Assembly: GCA_964437735.1 (NCBI GenBank)
Contig: CAYTID010000005.1
Span: forward strand, 1-51,797
Reading direction: 5' to 3'
DNA length: 51,797 nt
DNA from: CAYTID01 sp964437735
Lineage (GTDB): Bacteria > Bacteroidota > Ignavibacteria > UBA10030 > BY39
The first letter of the stretch is position 1, and the number at the start of each line of letters is the position of its first letter. The notes under the pieces were generated by a model that was given only the letters and a program-made list of their open reading frames with translations, made no database searches and was not told where the DNA came from. Positions 43,515 through 51,797 of this stretch are shown in pieces. Position numbers and translations under genes: made by a program.

Positions 43515-45181
43515 TTTTTCTTTTTAATAACTTTTGCTACATGGTAAACAAATCTTGCTGCTCTTGAAATAATTTTATCTTTTTTTGATATAACAAACAT
43601 TGCTGACGCATACTCAGGATTTTCAGCTATAAACTTTTCTATTTCGTCTTTTGATAAACCTGTTTCTTGTAACGCTGTTTCAAATTCCTGCAAACACCTA
43701 ATCTTTGCTTCGGTTAGAGCCATTTGTACACGACTGTATGCATTGATCTCGCCCTCACCCGATGTTTCAATAGGTAAAAAGAGTAATTCAGGATAATATG
43801 AACTGATAACGGAGTGAACACCGTCGCTCTGAGTGCTGGGCAAACACCCGAAGGGCTTAACCGAGATAACCAAATGAGACAATCTCTTGGTAGTATATTC
43901 AATACTCTTGGCTACTTCCAGATGCCCTTCACCACCGCGAGCCTGACTATTATAATAATCGTGTCCGATTGTTGCCAATTTGTATTGGTCGGATAATTCC
44001 TGAGGGATATAATCAAGATCTTTGCGTAATTTGTTGAATTCTCTTTTTAATAAGAATTCACTTAACCTGACGAGTAATTTTATTTTAAAATGCTGCACAT
44101 AAGTTCGATAATTCTTTCTGTTTGTTATCCCGAACCGGACAGAACTATTTTGATTAGTTTCAAAAAGTAAATATCCTAACCAATTAATAACCGGTTCGAT
44201 AATTACTTCTGCCCCTTCCTTTTCAAGGTAATTAAATATCCTGAAATTTCCGTCACCCTCAGTGATCTGTGCCCAGAATTCTCCTGTAATTTTCACTCTC
44301 GGCACCAATTGAATGTTATCGATCCGGATGGCTGCAAGTTTTTCTTTTATTCTGATAAAATACGCTTTATATTCATTATTAAATATTTGATCTATGATTA
44401 ATCCTATCAGACTACTATCTGCACCTTTATGAAAATTATTAAAGAATGAAATTATTTTGGATTTTCTTAAAGATGATTGCTTTTGTTTAATAATTTCGAA
44501 TAAACCTTCGGTTATCTCCCTGAATACTTTATCAGTTTCACCCTTATTAATTTCATACGGACGGATTTTAAAAACAAGATCATTTAAAATATCACCGAAC
44601 ATTAATGCCATAATCAATCCGACAAAAAATTCTTCATTAAATTCCAGTCCGCTATCTTCTTTTGTTTGATTTAAACCGTCAGATTGTTGAAAAGTTAAAA
44701 TTCTGAAACCATCGAAACCGGAATTACGCAATGCAAGCCGGTATTCGGATTCGTACATTCCGAATCGGCACGGTCCGCAAGCTCCTGCTGTAAGATATAC
44801 ATACTTGTCGATAATTTCCTTTTTGCCTAATCCCTGTTTTTCAAGGTCTTTCAAAAATATTATTAAATTACCGATAGTGAAATATGCCGGATTGCATTGT
44901 CCGTTGTTGCAGTATTCGCGTCCCACATGAAATGCCTCGATAGCCGGTGTTGGAAGGTTTCTTACTTTATATCCTAATCCCTCCATGCTCGCCCGAATAA
45001 AATAGTTATGCCTTTCCGTTAAACCCGCAATCAATATTGTGGTATTTTCACGTTCATTTTTATAAAAAGGATTTTCGCGAAATCTTTTATAATGATTTGC
45101 TTTTTTAGACAATACAAGGTTTACACTATTTTTATTCAATGTGGAAATCGCGCTTCCTTCCATATGTTGTATTTCTGACAT
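43511..45181 (-). CDS. HgdB/HgdA-like (2-hydroxyacyl-CoA dehydratase D-type) partner of the large activase
   Basis: A 556-residue protein (TTG start five codons earlier also possible). Conserved Cys residues lie in REYCNNGQCNPAYFTIGN, LTAGACGPCRFGMYESEY and SVKPFGCLPSTQSDGV, a pattern suited to binding an iron-sulfur cluster as in 2-hydroxyacyl-CoA dehydratase D components and double-cubane proteins. Its stop overlaps the activase ATG (ATGA). In many anaerobes the two are one polypeptide of about 1400 residues or more (family knowledge); here they are separate. The substrate is unknown and no CoA-transferase gene is adjacent. Confidence 0.8.
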   Translation of the reverse strand: MSEIQHMEGSAISTLNKNSVNLVLSKKANHYKRFRENPFYKNERENTTILIAGLTERHNYFIRASMEGLGYKVRNLPTPAIEAFHVGREYCNNGQCNPAYFTIGNLIIFLKDLEKQGLGKKEIIDKYVYLTAGACGPCRFGMYESEYRLALRNSGFDGFRILTFQQSDGLNQTKEDSGLEFNEEFFVGLIMALMFGDILNDLVFKIRPYEINKGETDKVFREITEGLFEIIKQKQSSLRKSKIISFFNNFHKGADSSLIGLIIDQIFNNEYKAYFIRIKEKLAAIRIDNIQLVPRVKITGEFWAQITEGDGNFRIFNYLEKEGAEVIIEPVINWLGYLLFETNQNSSVRFGITNRKNYRTYVQHFKIKLLVRLSEFLLKREFNKLRKDLDYIPQELSDQYKLATIGHDYYNSQARGGEGHLEVAKSIEYTTKRLSHLVISVKPFGCLPSTQSDGVHSVISSYYPELLFLPIETSGEGEINAYSRVQMALTEAKIRCLQEFETALQETGLSKDEIEKFIAENPEYASAMFVISKKDKIISRAARFVYHVAKVIKKKK

Positions 45182-45248
45182 ACTTACAGATTTCAATACC
45201 CATTACAATTTATAATTTAATTATTTGATAAACAAATTGTATGTTTTT

Positions 45249-45263
45249 TATACTTTTAGTATA
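45249..45263. promoter_or_regulatory. Palindrome in the divergent activase/glnA region
   Basis: TATACT-TTT-AGTATA has perfect 6-bp arms and lies in the middle of the 143-158 bp region between the divergently transcribed activase operon and glnA. It is a candidate operator controlling one or both; there is no independent support. Confidence 0.35.
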
Positions 45264-45339
45264 TTTTTACACAGAAAGACTTTGTATCCGTTCTTAGTAA
45301 AATAACCTTCCGTCAAACGAAATAATTTAGGCTCGAAAT

Positions 45340-46719
45340 ATGAAAACAAATAATTTGGAAAAAATAAAAAAAGAAATTAAAATCCGACAGATTAAATTTA
45401 TTGATTTAAAAACAATTGATTTAGTCGGAAGATTACATCATATTACTATTCCGTTTAAAGAAGGGATTCTGGAAACTTTGTGCGATGAAGGTGTCGGTTT
45501 CGACGGTTCAAGTTACGGATTCTCGAAAGTTGAACAGAGCGATATGATACTCACACCTGATTTTTCAACTGCCGTCATTGATCCGTTCAGAGAAGTTCCC
45601 ACACTTAGCGTTCTTACTGAAATTCATTTGACAGATGCGAAAAAGACCCGATTCAACCAGGATGGAAGATACGTCGCAACTAAAGCTGAAAATTATTTAA
45701 CCAAAAGCGGAATTGCAGATCAATCACTGTGGGGACCGGAATTTGAATTTTATATTTTTTCTAATGTAAAATTTGATACAAAAACAAGCTCTTCTTTTTA
45801 TCACCTTGAGCATCAGGAAGAATTTTTTAAAAATGCCTACCATGCAGCAAATCCCTTCGATATATACGATGATTTCAGAGATGAAGCATCAATATTATTT
45901 GAACATCTTGGAATTAATGTCAAGTACCATCACCATGAAGTGGGTGAAAGAGGACAACAGGAAATTGAAATACAATTCGATCAATTACTCAACATAAGCG
46001 ATAAAATTGTACTGGGAAAATATCTTCTTTTCAATTTGGCAAAACAAAAAAATTTGCATCTTACCTTTATGCCAAAACCAATGTTCCGCCAAGCAGGAAA
46101 CGGCTTGCATATCCATCAGTATTTAACAAAAAAAAATAAAAATATTTTTTACGGTAAAGATAAATACGGAAACCTGAACGATCTTGCACTTTCTTTTATC
46201 GGTGGATTGCTTAAACATTCTCCTGCGCTTTGCGCTTTTACGAATCCGAGCACGAATTCTTACAAAAGACTCGTTCCGGGCTTCGAGGCGCCTGTTGCAA
46301 TCACATTCGGCAAGGCAAACCGTTCGGCGGCTATTCGCATTCCATCATACATAAAAAATCCGGCGGAAGCACGCTTCGAATACCGCCCCCCCGATGCAAC
46401 CGCTAACCCATACTTGCTGATGAGCGCAATGCTAATGGCAGGAATCGACGGGATCAAAAATAATATTGATCCTGTAAAAGAAGGTCTCGGACCCGTTGAT
46501 ACAAATATTTATGATGACAATAAAAATAATATTAGCTTTTTACCACAGAATCTGGAAGAAGCCCTTGAAGCATTAGCCAGAGATAATAATTTCCTGCAAC
46601 AAGGGGGTGTTTTTACGGAAGATTTAATAAACCAGTGGATAATGATAAAACACCGTGAAATTGAATCGATAGCAACAATGCCTCATCCTTATGAATTTAA
46701 GTTGTATTTCAATCTATAA
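45340..46719 (+). CDS. glnA: Glutamine synthetase type I
   Basis: A 459-residue GSI with a beta-grasp domain holding GVGFDGSSYGF, then WGPEFEFYIF, EVGERGQQEIEIQFD, GNGLHIHQYLTKK, NPSTNSYKRLVPGFEAP, RSAAIRIPSY and ARFEYRPPDATANPYL. It makes glutamine from glutamate, ammonia and ATP. The region where beta-type enzymes carry the adenylylation Tyr (NLYDLPPE) reads NIYDDNKNNISFLPQNLEE, closer to the alpha type, so adenylylation control is unlikely. It is divergent from the activase operon and followed by a small lipoprotein gene one base after its stop. Confidence 0.95.
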   Translation: MKTNNLEKIKKEIKIRQIKFIDLKTIDLVGRLHHITIPFKEGILETLCDEGVGFDGSSYGFSKVEQSDMILTPDFSTAVIDPFREVPTLSVLTEIHLTDAKKTRFNQDGRYVATKAENYLTKSGIADQSLWGPEFEFYIFSNVKFDTKTSSSFYHLEHQEEFFKNAYHAANPFDIYDDFRDEASILFEHLGINVKYHHHEVGERGQQEIEIQFDQLLNISDKIVLGKYLLFNLAKQKNLHLTFMPKPMFRQAGNGLHIHQYLTKKNKNIFYGKDKYGNLNDLALSFIGGLLKHSPALCAFTNPSTNSYKRLVPGFEAPVAITFGKANRSAAIRIPSYIKNPAEARFEYRPPDATANPYLLMSAMLMAGIDGIKNNIDPVKEGLGPVDTNIYDDNKNNISFLPQNLEEALEALARDNNFLQQGGVFTEDLINQWIMIKHREIESIATMPHPYEFKLYFNL

Positions 46720-46720
46720 G

Positions 46721-47041
46721 ATGCGATCATACATATTTATTTTCATATTTTTTATTATTTTTGGTTGCCAAACCGGAGATGATAAAGAAATTCCGATGGA
46801 ACAGTTTGCAAAAATTTATATAGAAGTATTACTAAAAGAAAAAATAAACATCACATCTGATTCTGTTTATTTCCAACGGAATATTAATACCGACAGTCTC
46901 CTTTATTCTTATAAATTAGACAAGCAAAAAATAAAAAACACGATAATTGCATATAATAAAGATGTAAAAAAATGGAAAAATTTTTATCAGATTGTGATTA
47001 AACGGCTTGAAGAACTACAGAAGGAAAATATTAGTCATTAG
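46721..47041 (+). CDS. Small lipoprotein, DUF4296-like
   Basis: A 106-residue protein starting MRSYIFIFIFF with a lipobox FIIFGC and a helical mature part (PMEQFAKIYIEVLL...RNINTDSLLYSYKLDKQKIKNT) that resembles DUF4296 lipoproteins of Bacteroidota. The start at 46721 gives a clean lipoprotein signal, while the longer frame begins inside glnA. The glnA stop is one base upstream, suggesting coupled translation. Its last 11 bases overlap the convergent histidine kinase gene. Function unknown. Confidence 0.72.
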   Translation: MRSYIFIFIFFIIFGCQTGDDKEIPMEQFAKIYIEVLLKEKINITSDSVYFQRNINTDSLLYSYKLDKQKIKNTIIAYNKDVKKWKNFYQIVIKRLEELQKENISH

Positions 47042-48830
47042 ATTTTTTGATAGTGAACTTAAATTTACTTCCACTGCCGTATTCGCTTTCCACCTTGATC
47101 TTACCGTGATGAGCTTCAACGATCTCCTTACAAATCCACAATCCCAATCCACTCCCTTTGATATTCTTGGAATCACCTTCTTCGATTCTTGAAAATTTAT
47201 GAAATAATTTATCTACATGTTCCGGTTTTATACCTAATCCCTGGTCTTTTATCTCAAACATAACTTCAACTTCTGAAAAATCAGAAACCTCGATGTTCAC
47301 AATCCCCCCTTTTGGTGAATACTTGACGGCATTAGATATAAGATTTTGTAACACCTGTCTCAATTTCGCATGATCAGCTTTTATAAAGGAAACATTAGAA
47401 TCGACGTTATAATTGATAATATGACGGTTAGTTGTTCGAACTACAGAAATCGCCTCCTGAAGCACACGCTCCACATTAACGACTTTAAAACTTATTCCGA
47501 CTTGACCCGATTCAATTTTTGTAATTGAAAGTGTATCTTCCGCGAGCTGATTCAAACGATTTCCCTGGTTAACTATCATTTGAATATATTCTTTTACCTT
47601 GGTTGAACTTTGCACTTCTTCCGTTTTTAGTAAAAATTTAGCTGCCAATATTATGCTTGAAAGCGGTGATCTAAAATCGTGCGAAACGATACCTAAAAAC
47701 TCTGATTTTAAATTATCTAATTCTTTTAATTTTTTATTGAATTGTGCAATTTCATCATAGAGCCGTGCCTTACGTAGTGCGCTTGCAATTTGTTCTGAAA
47801 TTGTTTGTAAAACTATAACATCTGTTTCGTCAAAAGCATATAATTTAGTATCTCTGATATCGATTACACCGGTAACTTCGTCATTGATCTTTATCGGAAT
47901 TGCTAATTCTGATTTTACATTATATTTTTCTAGTCCGATAAACCTTAAATCGTTAGTAACATCATTCACCACAACAGTTTCACCGGTTTTCGCAACCCAA
48001 CCCGGAATCCCTTCGCCGAGTTTTATTTTAAACTCGTTAATAGGTAGATCGAGATGTTCATCTGTTTTGGCTTTAAGGATCAATTCGCTTTTATCGTCTG
48101 AAATAATAAAAAACATAGAGCCGTGATAATTAAAATCACGTTTGATGGCTTCTAATACAGACCTCAATAACTCATCAATATCCAATGATGCATTAAATAT
48201 GTTTGAAAGTTCATTAATAATTTCTATCTGGGTTATTCTCTTCTTAGCGTCTTCGAAAAATGCAGTATGACTTAATGCAACGGCAATCTGCAAACCGAAA
48301 ATCTGTGCCAAAGCCAAATCTTCTTCGTCAAAAGCATGAGGATCACTCGATCCGAACATTAGTGCGCCCAGATTTTCCTTGCCGCTTTTCATCGGAACGA
48401 TAAGAAATTTTTTAATACCGAGTTCGTTGAGCTTACCCTCAATGCTGTTTGAATATTCAGTTGATTCATTTATATCAAAAATGACCGGGGATTGGTTTTT
48501 CAATACCCGCCCCAATAATCCCTCTTCAATGAAAAAATAATTTCCATTTAGACCCGATGCATCGACTACCGAAGATAAAGAAATAATCCGGTAATTATTG
48601 TGTCCTTGATTTTGAAAAGCTATTAGAAAAGCTTCGCACTCTATAAGCCATTTATAATCTTTACGGAGAATCTCACAAACTTCCTGTTTATTAGCCGCAG
48701 CATCGATTTCAAGAATAATATCGAACAATGTGTTAAGCCGGCGGGTTAACGCAAAACCCTCGATCATTCCTGGAATTTTTTCAATCTTTTCAATTGGACT
48801 GGCTATCCTTTTTGATTTTAATTTGCTCAT
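47031..48830 (-). CDS. Soluble sensor histidine kinase with two GAF domains
   Basis: A 599-residue protein without membrane helices: GAF 1 (about 30-190), GAF 2 (about 205-355; LGEGIPGWVAKTGETVVVND), HisKA with His384 (LGIVSHDFRSPLSSI) and a HATPase domain (NLISNAVKYS, DQGLGIKPEHV, GSGLGLWICKEIV). It senses a cytoplasmic ligand or redox state through GAF domains; neither GAF shows an obvious haem or bilin motif. No response regulator is adjacent, so its partner lies elsewhere or could be the receiver at 9328-9708. It follows purM by 11 bp. Confidence 0.92.
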   Translation of the reverse strand: MSKLKSKRIASPIEKIEKIPGMIEGFALTRRLNTLFDIILEIDAAANKQEVCEILRKDYKWLIECEAFLIAFQNQGHNNYRIISLSSVVDASGLNGNYFFIEEGLLGRVLKNQSPVIFDINESTEYSNSIEGKLNELGIKKFLIVPMKSGKENLGALMFGSSDPHAFDEEDLALAQIFGLQIAVALSHTAFFEDAKKRITQIEIINELSNIFNASLDIDELLRSVLEAIKRDFNYHGSMFFIISDDKSELILKAKTDEHLDLPINEFKIKLGEGIPGWVAKTGETVVVNDVTNDLRFIGLEKYNVKSELAIPIKINDEVTGVIDIRDTKLYAFDETDVIVLQTISEQIASALRKARLYDEIAQFNKKLKELDNLKSEFLGIVSHDFRSPLSSIILAAKFLLKTEEVQSSTKVKEYIQMIVNQGNRLNQLAEDTLSITKIESGQVGISFKVVNVERVLQEAISVVRTTNRHIINYNVDSNVSFIKADHAKLRQVLQNLISNAVKYSPKGGIVNIEVSDFSEVEVMFEIKDQGLGIKPEHVDKLFHKFSRIEEGDSKNIKGSGLGLWICKEIVEAHHGKIKVESEYGSGSKFKFTIKKSND

Positions 48831-48841
48831 TTGAAATAAAT

Positions 48842-49864
48842 TTACCTATTGATGTTTAATTCATTTTTAGCTTCAACAACATGTCCGATAATAAAGGGTT
48901 TCTCTCCCGTTTTTTTCAAAGTATCCAAAATTTCTTCGTGTCCTCTTTTTGCACAAATTATTATTAATCCAATTCCGAGATTAAAAGTTGAGCGCATTTC
49001 AGATTCAGGAACTTCACCATCTCTTTGAATAAGATTAAATATCGGAGGCCTTTCCCAGCAAAACCAATCGATATTGACGTCGAAATTTTTTTTCAACAAA
49101 CGTTTTACATTTCCATAAATTCCTCCCCCCGTAATATGTGCTATTCCATGAACGGTAGGGAATTTTTTTATTATTTTGATTGAAGGATAATATGATTTAT
49201 GGATTTCCAGGAGACAATCACCCAGCCTCATTCCCAAGCTGTCGATGAAATCGTCCCATTCATATCTTTCTAACAAAACAGACCTTGCCAAAGAATATCC
49301 GTTTGTATGTAAACCGTTCGAAGGCAATGCTATTAGTATATCGGCTATTTTAATTTTTTTTCCGTCAAAAATTTCTGATTTTTCGACGACTCCGATTATT
49401 GTTCCGGCGAGGTCATATTCTTCTGCATGGTATATACCGGGCATTTCAAGAGTTTCTCCACCGATAAGTGAGCAATTATTTTCCTTACACGCTGTAATTA
49501 TACCGTCCATAATCTCATCGGATACTTTAGGAGATAACCTCCCTGCCGCAAAATAGTCCAGAAAAAATAAAGGTTCAGCTCCCGATACGGCAATATCATT
49601 TACGCAATGGTTCACTAAATCTTGTCCTACTGTGTTGTGTTTGTTCATTAAAAAAGCAATTTTTAGTTTTGTGCCGACACCATCAACGCTGGAGACCAAA
49701 ACCGGGTTTTGATAGTTTTCAAATTTTCCGTCGTAAAATCCACCGAATAAACCGATTTCCGAGAGAACAGATTTGGAAAAAGTAGAACGGGCTTTGAGTT
49801 TGAGCTTTTCGACAAATTCATTACCGGCATTATTGTTAACGCCGGATGATTTGTAAGTTTTCAA
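48842..49864 (-). CDS. purM: Phosphoribosylformylglycinamidine cyclo-ligase (AIR synthetase)
   Basis: A 340-residue PurM with SSVDGVGTKLKIAF, GQDLVNHCVNDIAVSGAEPL, LIGGETLEMPG, IALPSNGLHTNGYSLAR and AHITGGGIYGNV. It closes the imidazole ring of AIR in purine synthesis using ATP. The length is normal. It is 11 bp upstream of the GAF kinase on the same strand and divergent from the FAH-family gene, with no other pur gene in the window. Confidence 0.95.
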   Translation of the reverse strand: MKTYKSSGVNNNAGNEFVEKLKLKARSTFSKSVLSEIGLFGGFYDGKFENYQNPVLVSSVDGVGTKLKIAFLMNKHNTVGQDLVNHCVNDIAVSGAEPLFFLDYFAAGRLSPKVSDEIMDGIITACKENNCSLIGGETLEMPGIYHAEEYDLAGTIIGVVEKSEIFDGKKIKIADILIALPSNGLHTNGYSLARSVLLERYEWDDFIDSLGMRLGDCLLEIHKSYYPSIKIIKKFPTVHGIAHITGGGIYGNVKRLLKKNFDVNIDWFCWERPPIFNLIQRDGEVPESEMRSTFNLGIGLIIICAKRGHEEILDTLKKTGEKPFIIGHVVEAKNELNINR

Positions 49865-49992
49865 TTTATAAGACCTGTGCCTGTTAAAAATATGAATTAA
49901 TAAAGTATTTTTTGATTAAAAATGCAAGAAATTAATAATTCCTTGCAGAAAACACAAAATGTAAGTATATTTTCACTAAAATATTCTGTTTT

Positions 49993-50655
49993 ATGAAAAA
50001 TCTCTCAATTACTCAATCAAAATCGCAAATACGCGCAGGAAAAATTTTCTGCATCGGACGAAATTACGCTGAACATGCGAAGGAAATGCAATCGGAATTA
50101 ACGGAAAAACCAGTTGTTTTCCTGAAACCAACATCGGCATTGATCTTTTCAGGTGAAAATATCATTTTTCCAAATTTTTCGAAAGATATGCACCATGAAG
50201 TAGAACTTGTTGTTGTTATCGGAAAGAGTGGAAAAAATATTCCATCGTCTGACGCTTTCTCTTATATTTTAGGGTATGGTATCGGTCTGGATATGACATT
50301 AAGAGATGTTCAAGCAGAAGCAAAGAAAAAGGGATTACCCTGGACAGTCGCAAAAGGGTTCGATACATCAGCTCCCATTTCGGAAATAATTTTAAAGGAA
50401 CATATTTCTGATCCGCACAACCTTAATATCATTTGTCGGGTTAACGGAGAAATTCGTCAGAAATCAAATACCGGAAATATGATATTCCGCATCGAAAAAT
50501 TAATTGAATACATATCCGGTATCTTTACGCTGGAAGAGGGCGATTTAATTTTTACGGGTACTCCCGAGGGAGTTGGTCCTGTTTATCACGGTGATATGCT
50601 CGAAGCCGAAATCGAAAATCTGATAAAAATCTCAAACTACGTTACCACTGAATAA
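49993..50655 (+). CDS. Fumarylacetoacetate hydrolase family protein
   Basis: A 220-residue single-domain FAH-fold protein with the start KIFCIGRNYAEHAKEM, metal-binding acidic residues in MHHEVELVVVIG, GYGIGLDMTLRDVQ, and the C-terminal LEEGDLIFTGTPEGVGPV. The fold covers acylpyruvase, oxaloacetate decarboxylase/tautomerase and 2-hydroxyhepta-2,4-diene-1,7-dioate isomerase, so the substrate cannot be fixed from sequence. The short form resembles human FAHD1. It is 5 bp upstream of an M23 peptidase gene. Confidence 0.9.
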   Translation: MKNLSITQSKSQIRAGKIFCIGRNYAEHAKEMQSELTEKPVVFLKPTSALIFSGENIIFPNFSKDMHHEVELVVVIGKSGKNIPSSDAFSYILGYGIGLDMTLRDVQAEAKKKGLPWTVAKGFDTSAPISEIILKEHISDPHNLNIICRVNGEIRQKSNTGNMIFRIEKLIEYISGIFTLEEGDLIFTGTPEGVGPVYHGDMLEAEIENLIKISNYVTTE

Positions 50656-50660
50656 AAATA

Positions 50661-51797
50661 ATGAAAAATTCACCTCTTTATATATTGATCCTCATTTTAA
50701 TTTTTGCTTCTCTAATTTATGGTTTCCTGAATGTTGAAACGCACGAAATTACTAATGAATCAAAAACCGAAGCTTCGATTAATTCTATCGATTTAATTTA
50801 CGAGAAGTTTGAAACCCTGACTCCCGACCTGACTGAATATATTTGGCCCACCGATGCGAGCCAGAGAATAACTTCCACATTTGCCGAGTACCGAAACAAT
50901 CACTTCCATGGCGGAATTGACATCAGTACAAACAAACGAAATGGTTACAAAGTTTTTGCTGCCCGCGAGGGATATATTTATCGAATCATTAATATCCCGA
51001 ACGGATATGGCAAGATGCTTTATGTAAAGCATCCCGACGGATATTATTCTACTTATGCACATCTGAGTACATTCAGTAAAGAAATCAACCGGTATTTAAA
51101 GGAAGAACAATATCGGCGACAACAATATTTTGTTGATTTAGTGTTAGATTCCGTTCTATTTCCAGTAACTAAGGGACAGATCATAGCATATACGGGTGAT
51201 ACCGGAGCAGGTCCTCCTCATCTTCACTTTGAGATCAGGGATAACAATATGAATCCTGTTAATCCGTTTCATTTTGAAAATCTGCTTATTCAGGACAATG
51301 TTCCCCCGATAATAAAAAAAATTTTTGTGGCGCCTCAAGGGTTGAATTCAACAGTTAACGGAAACAATTCTTATTATTTTTTCTCAAATCCGAATCGCGG
51401 ATCGCGGAATGCAAAAATTCATAAACCGATTGAGGTAACAGGTAAGGCAAGAATGGGAATTGAAACGATTGACCTGGCGAATGAAGCTTCAAACAGGTCA
51501 GGAATTTATACGACTGAATTTTTCCTCAACGATCATCTTGTTTTTGTAACAAAATTCGATCGCATCCCCTCGCAAGAATCAAGGCAAATACATTTTCATT
51601 ACGACCTTCCTCTTATTTTAGAAAATAAAGGAAAATTCCAGAAGCTCTATGTTGAGGAAGGGATAACACTACCTATTTATAACCGATTACCGTTTGGCAG
51701 CGGAATAATTGATTCTGAATTATTAAAAGAAGGAATTCATCCATTTAAAATAATTGTGATGGATTTTTCCGGAAACAAATCGGTTATCAATGGAGAA
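50661..51797 (+). CDS. M23 family metallopeptidase (runs off window end)
   Basis: An open frame of 379 codons with no stop before the window end. An N-terminal signal anchor (MKNSPLYILILILIFASLIY) is followed by an M23 endopeptidase domain (about 60-215) with the zinc motif FHGGIDI, a YSTYAHLS segment and HLHFEIRD. A beta-rich C-terminal region follows. It likely cleaves peptidoglycan cross-bridges or acts as an amidase activator in the periplasm. It is co-directional with and 5 bp from the FAH-family gene. Confidence 0.88.
   Translation, partial: MKNSPLYILILILIFASLIYGFLNVETHEITNESKTEASINSIDLIYEKFETLTPDLTEYIWPTDASQRITSTFAEYRNNHFHGGIDISTNKRNGYKVFAAREGYIYRIINIPNGYGKMLYVKHPDGYYSTYAHLSTFSKEINRYLKEEQYRRQQYFVDLVLDSVLFPVTKGQIIAYTGDTGAGPPHLHFEIRDNNMNPVNPFHFENLLIQDNVPPIIKKIFVAPQGLNSTVNGNNSYYFFSNPNRGSRNAKIHKPIEVTGKARMGIETIDLANEASNRSGIYTTEFFLNDHLVFVTKFDRIPSQESRQIHFHYDLPLILENKGKFQKLYVEEGITLPIYNRLPFGSGIIDSELLKEGIHPFKIIVMDFSGNKSVINGE

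Noticed and set aside
1..51797. CRISPR arrays or defence islands
   Set aside because: No regularly spaced repeats and no cas, restriction, toxin-antitoxin or other defence genes were found.

Overview
The window is 51.8 kb of AT-rich, gene-dense chromosomal DNA, mostly coding on the minus strand. The gene set points to a menaquinone-using Gram-negative bacterium of the Bacteroidota/Ignavibacteriota (Chlorobi) group. The indicators are a STAS-ExbB-ExbD-ExbD-TonB-PstS-like-TPR block, the futalosine route to menaquinone, several lipoproteins, a DUF4296-like lipoprotein after glnA, and anaerobe-type genes (rubrerythrin, HgdC-type activase, DUF2148). The phylum is inferred from gene content; no rRNA is present. 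There is no sign of a prophage, plasmid or CRISPR array.

Layout. 1-55: 5' part of a tRNA-Thr(CGU). 103-5861 (minus): STAS protein, ExbB, two ExbD, TonB, a two-TM protein, a PstS-like lipoprotein and a large TPR protein in one operon. Ahead of it, 5862-6077 holds a sigma54-like promoter and two inverted repeats that look like activator sites. 6078-9708: an NtrC-family regulator, its membrane kinase and a single-domain receiver. 9813-13573: mazG, phoH, a LysM protein, a small coiled-coil lipoprotein and radC. 13597-18858: a TPR/type-1 periplasmic-binding protein, a TPR protein and an ABC exporter whose permease is split by a frameshift at a homopolymer. 18880-32059: a chorismate-use region with aroF, menG, mqnD, pabC, pabB, mqnC, a fused mqnE-mqnA, ubiD, ubiX and ubiA. 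It also carries rubrerythrin and a DUF2148 protein. A REP-associated transposase unit sits between mqnC and mqnEA, and a tandem ORF6N pair (one decayed) sits at the operon head. 33295-39944: DUF2007, methylmalonyl-CoA mutase catalytic subunit, comEC, a phosphatase-superfamily enzyme, dtd and prmC. 40011-45181: a two-gene split version of the large 2-hydroxyacyl-CoA dehydratase activase family. 45340-51797: glnA, a small lipoprotein, a GAF-GAF histidine kinase, purM, a FAH-family hydrolase and a truncated M23 peptidase.

How it fits together. AroF feeds the shikimate pathway. Chorismate is then drawn off by MqnA/MqnE/MqnC/MqnD, the prenyltransferase/decarboxylase set and MenG to make menaquinone, and by PabB/PabC to make p-aminobenzoate. 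Only the nucleosidase step (MqnB/MTAN) is missing from the window. The NtrC-type regulator probably drives the Ton energy-transduction operon through sigma54.

No completely new defence or mobile system was seen. The most interesting points are the predicted sigma54/UAS control of the STAS-Ton operon, the MqnE-MqnA fusion, the REP/RAYT unit inside the menaquinone cluster, the split activase pair and the frameshifted permease.
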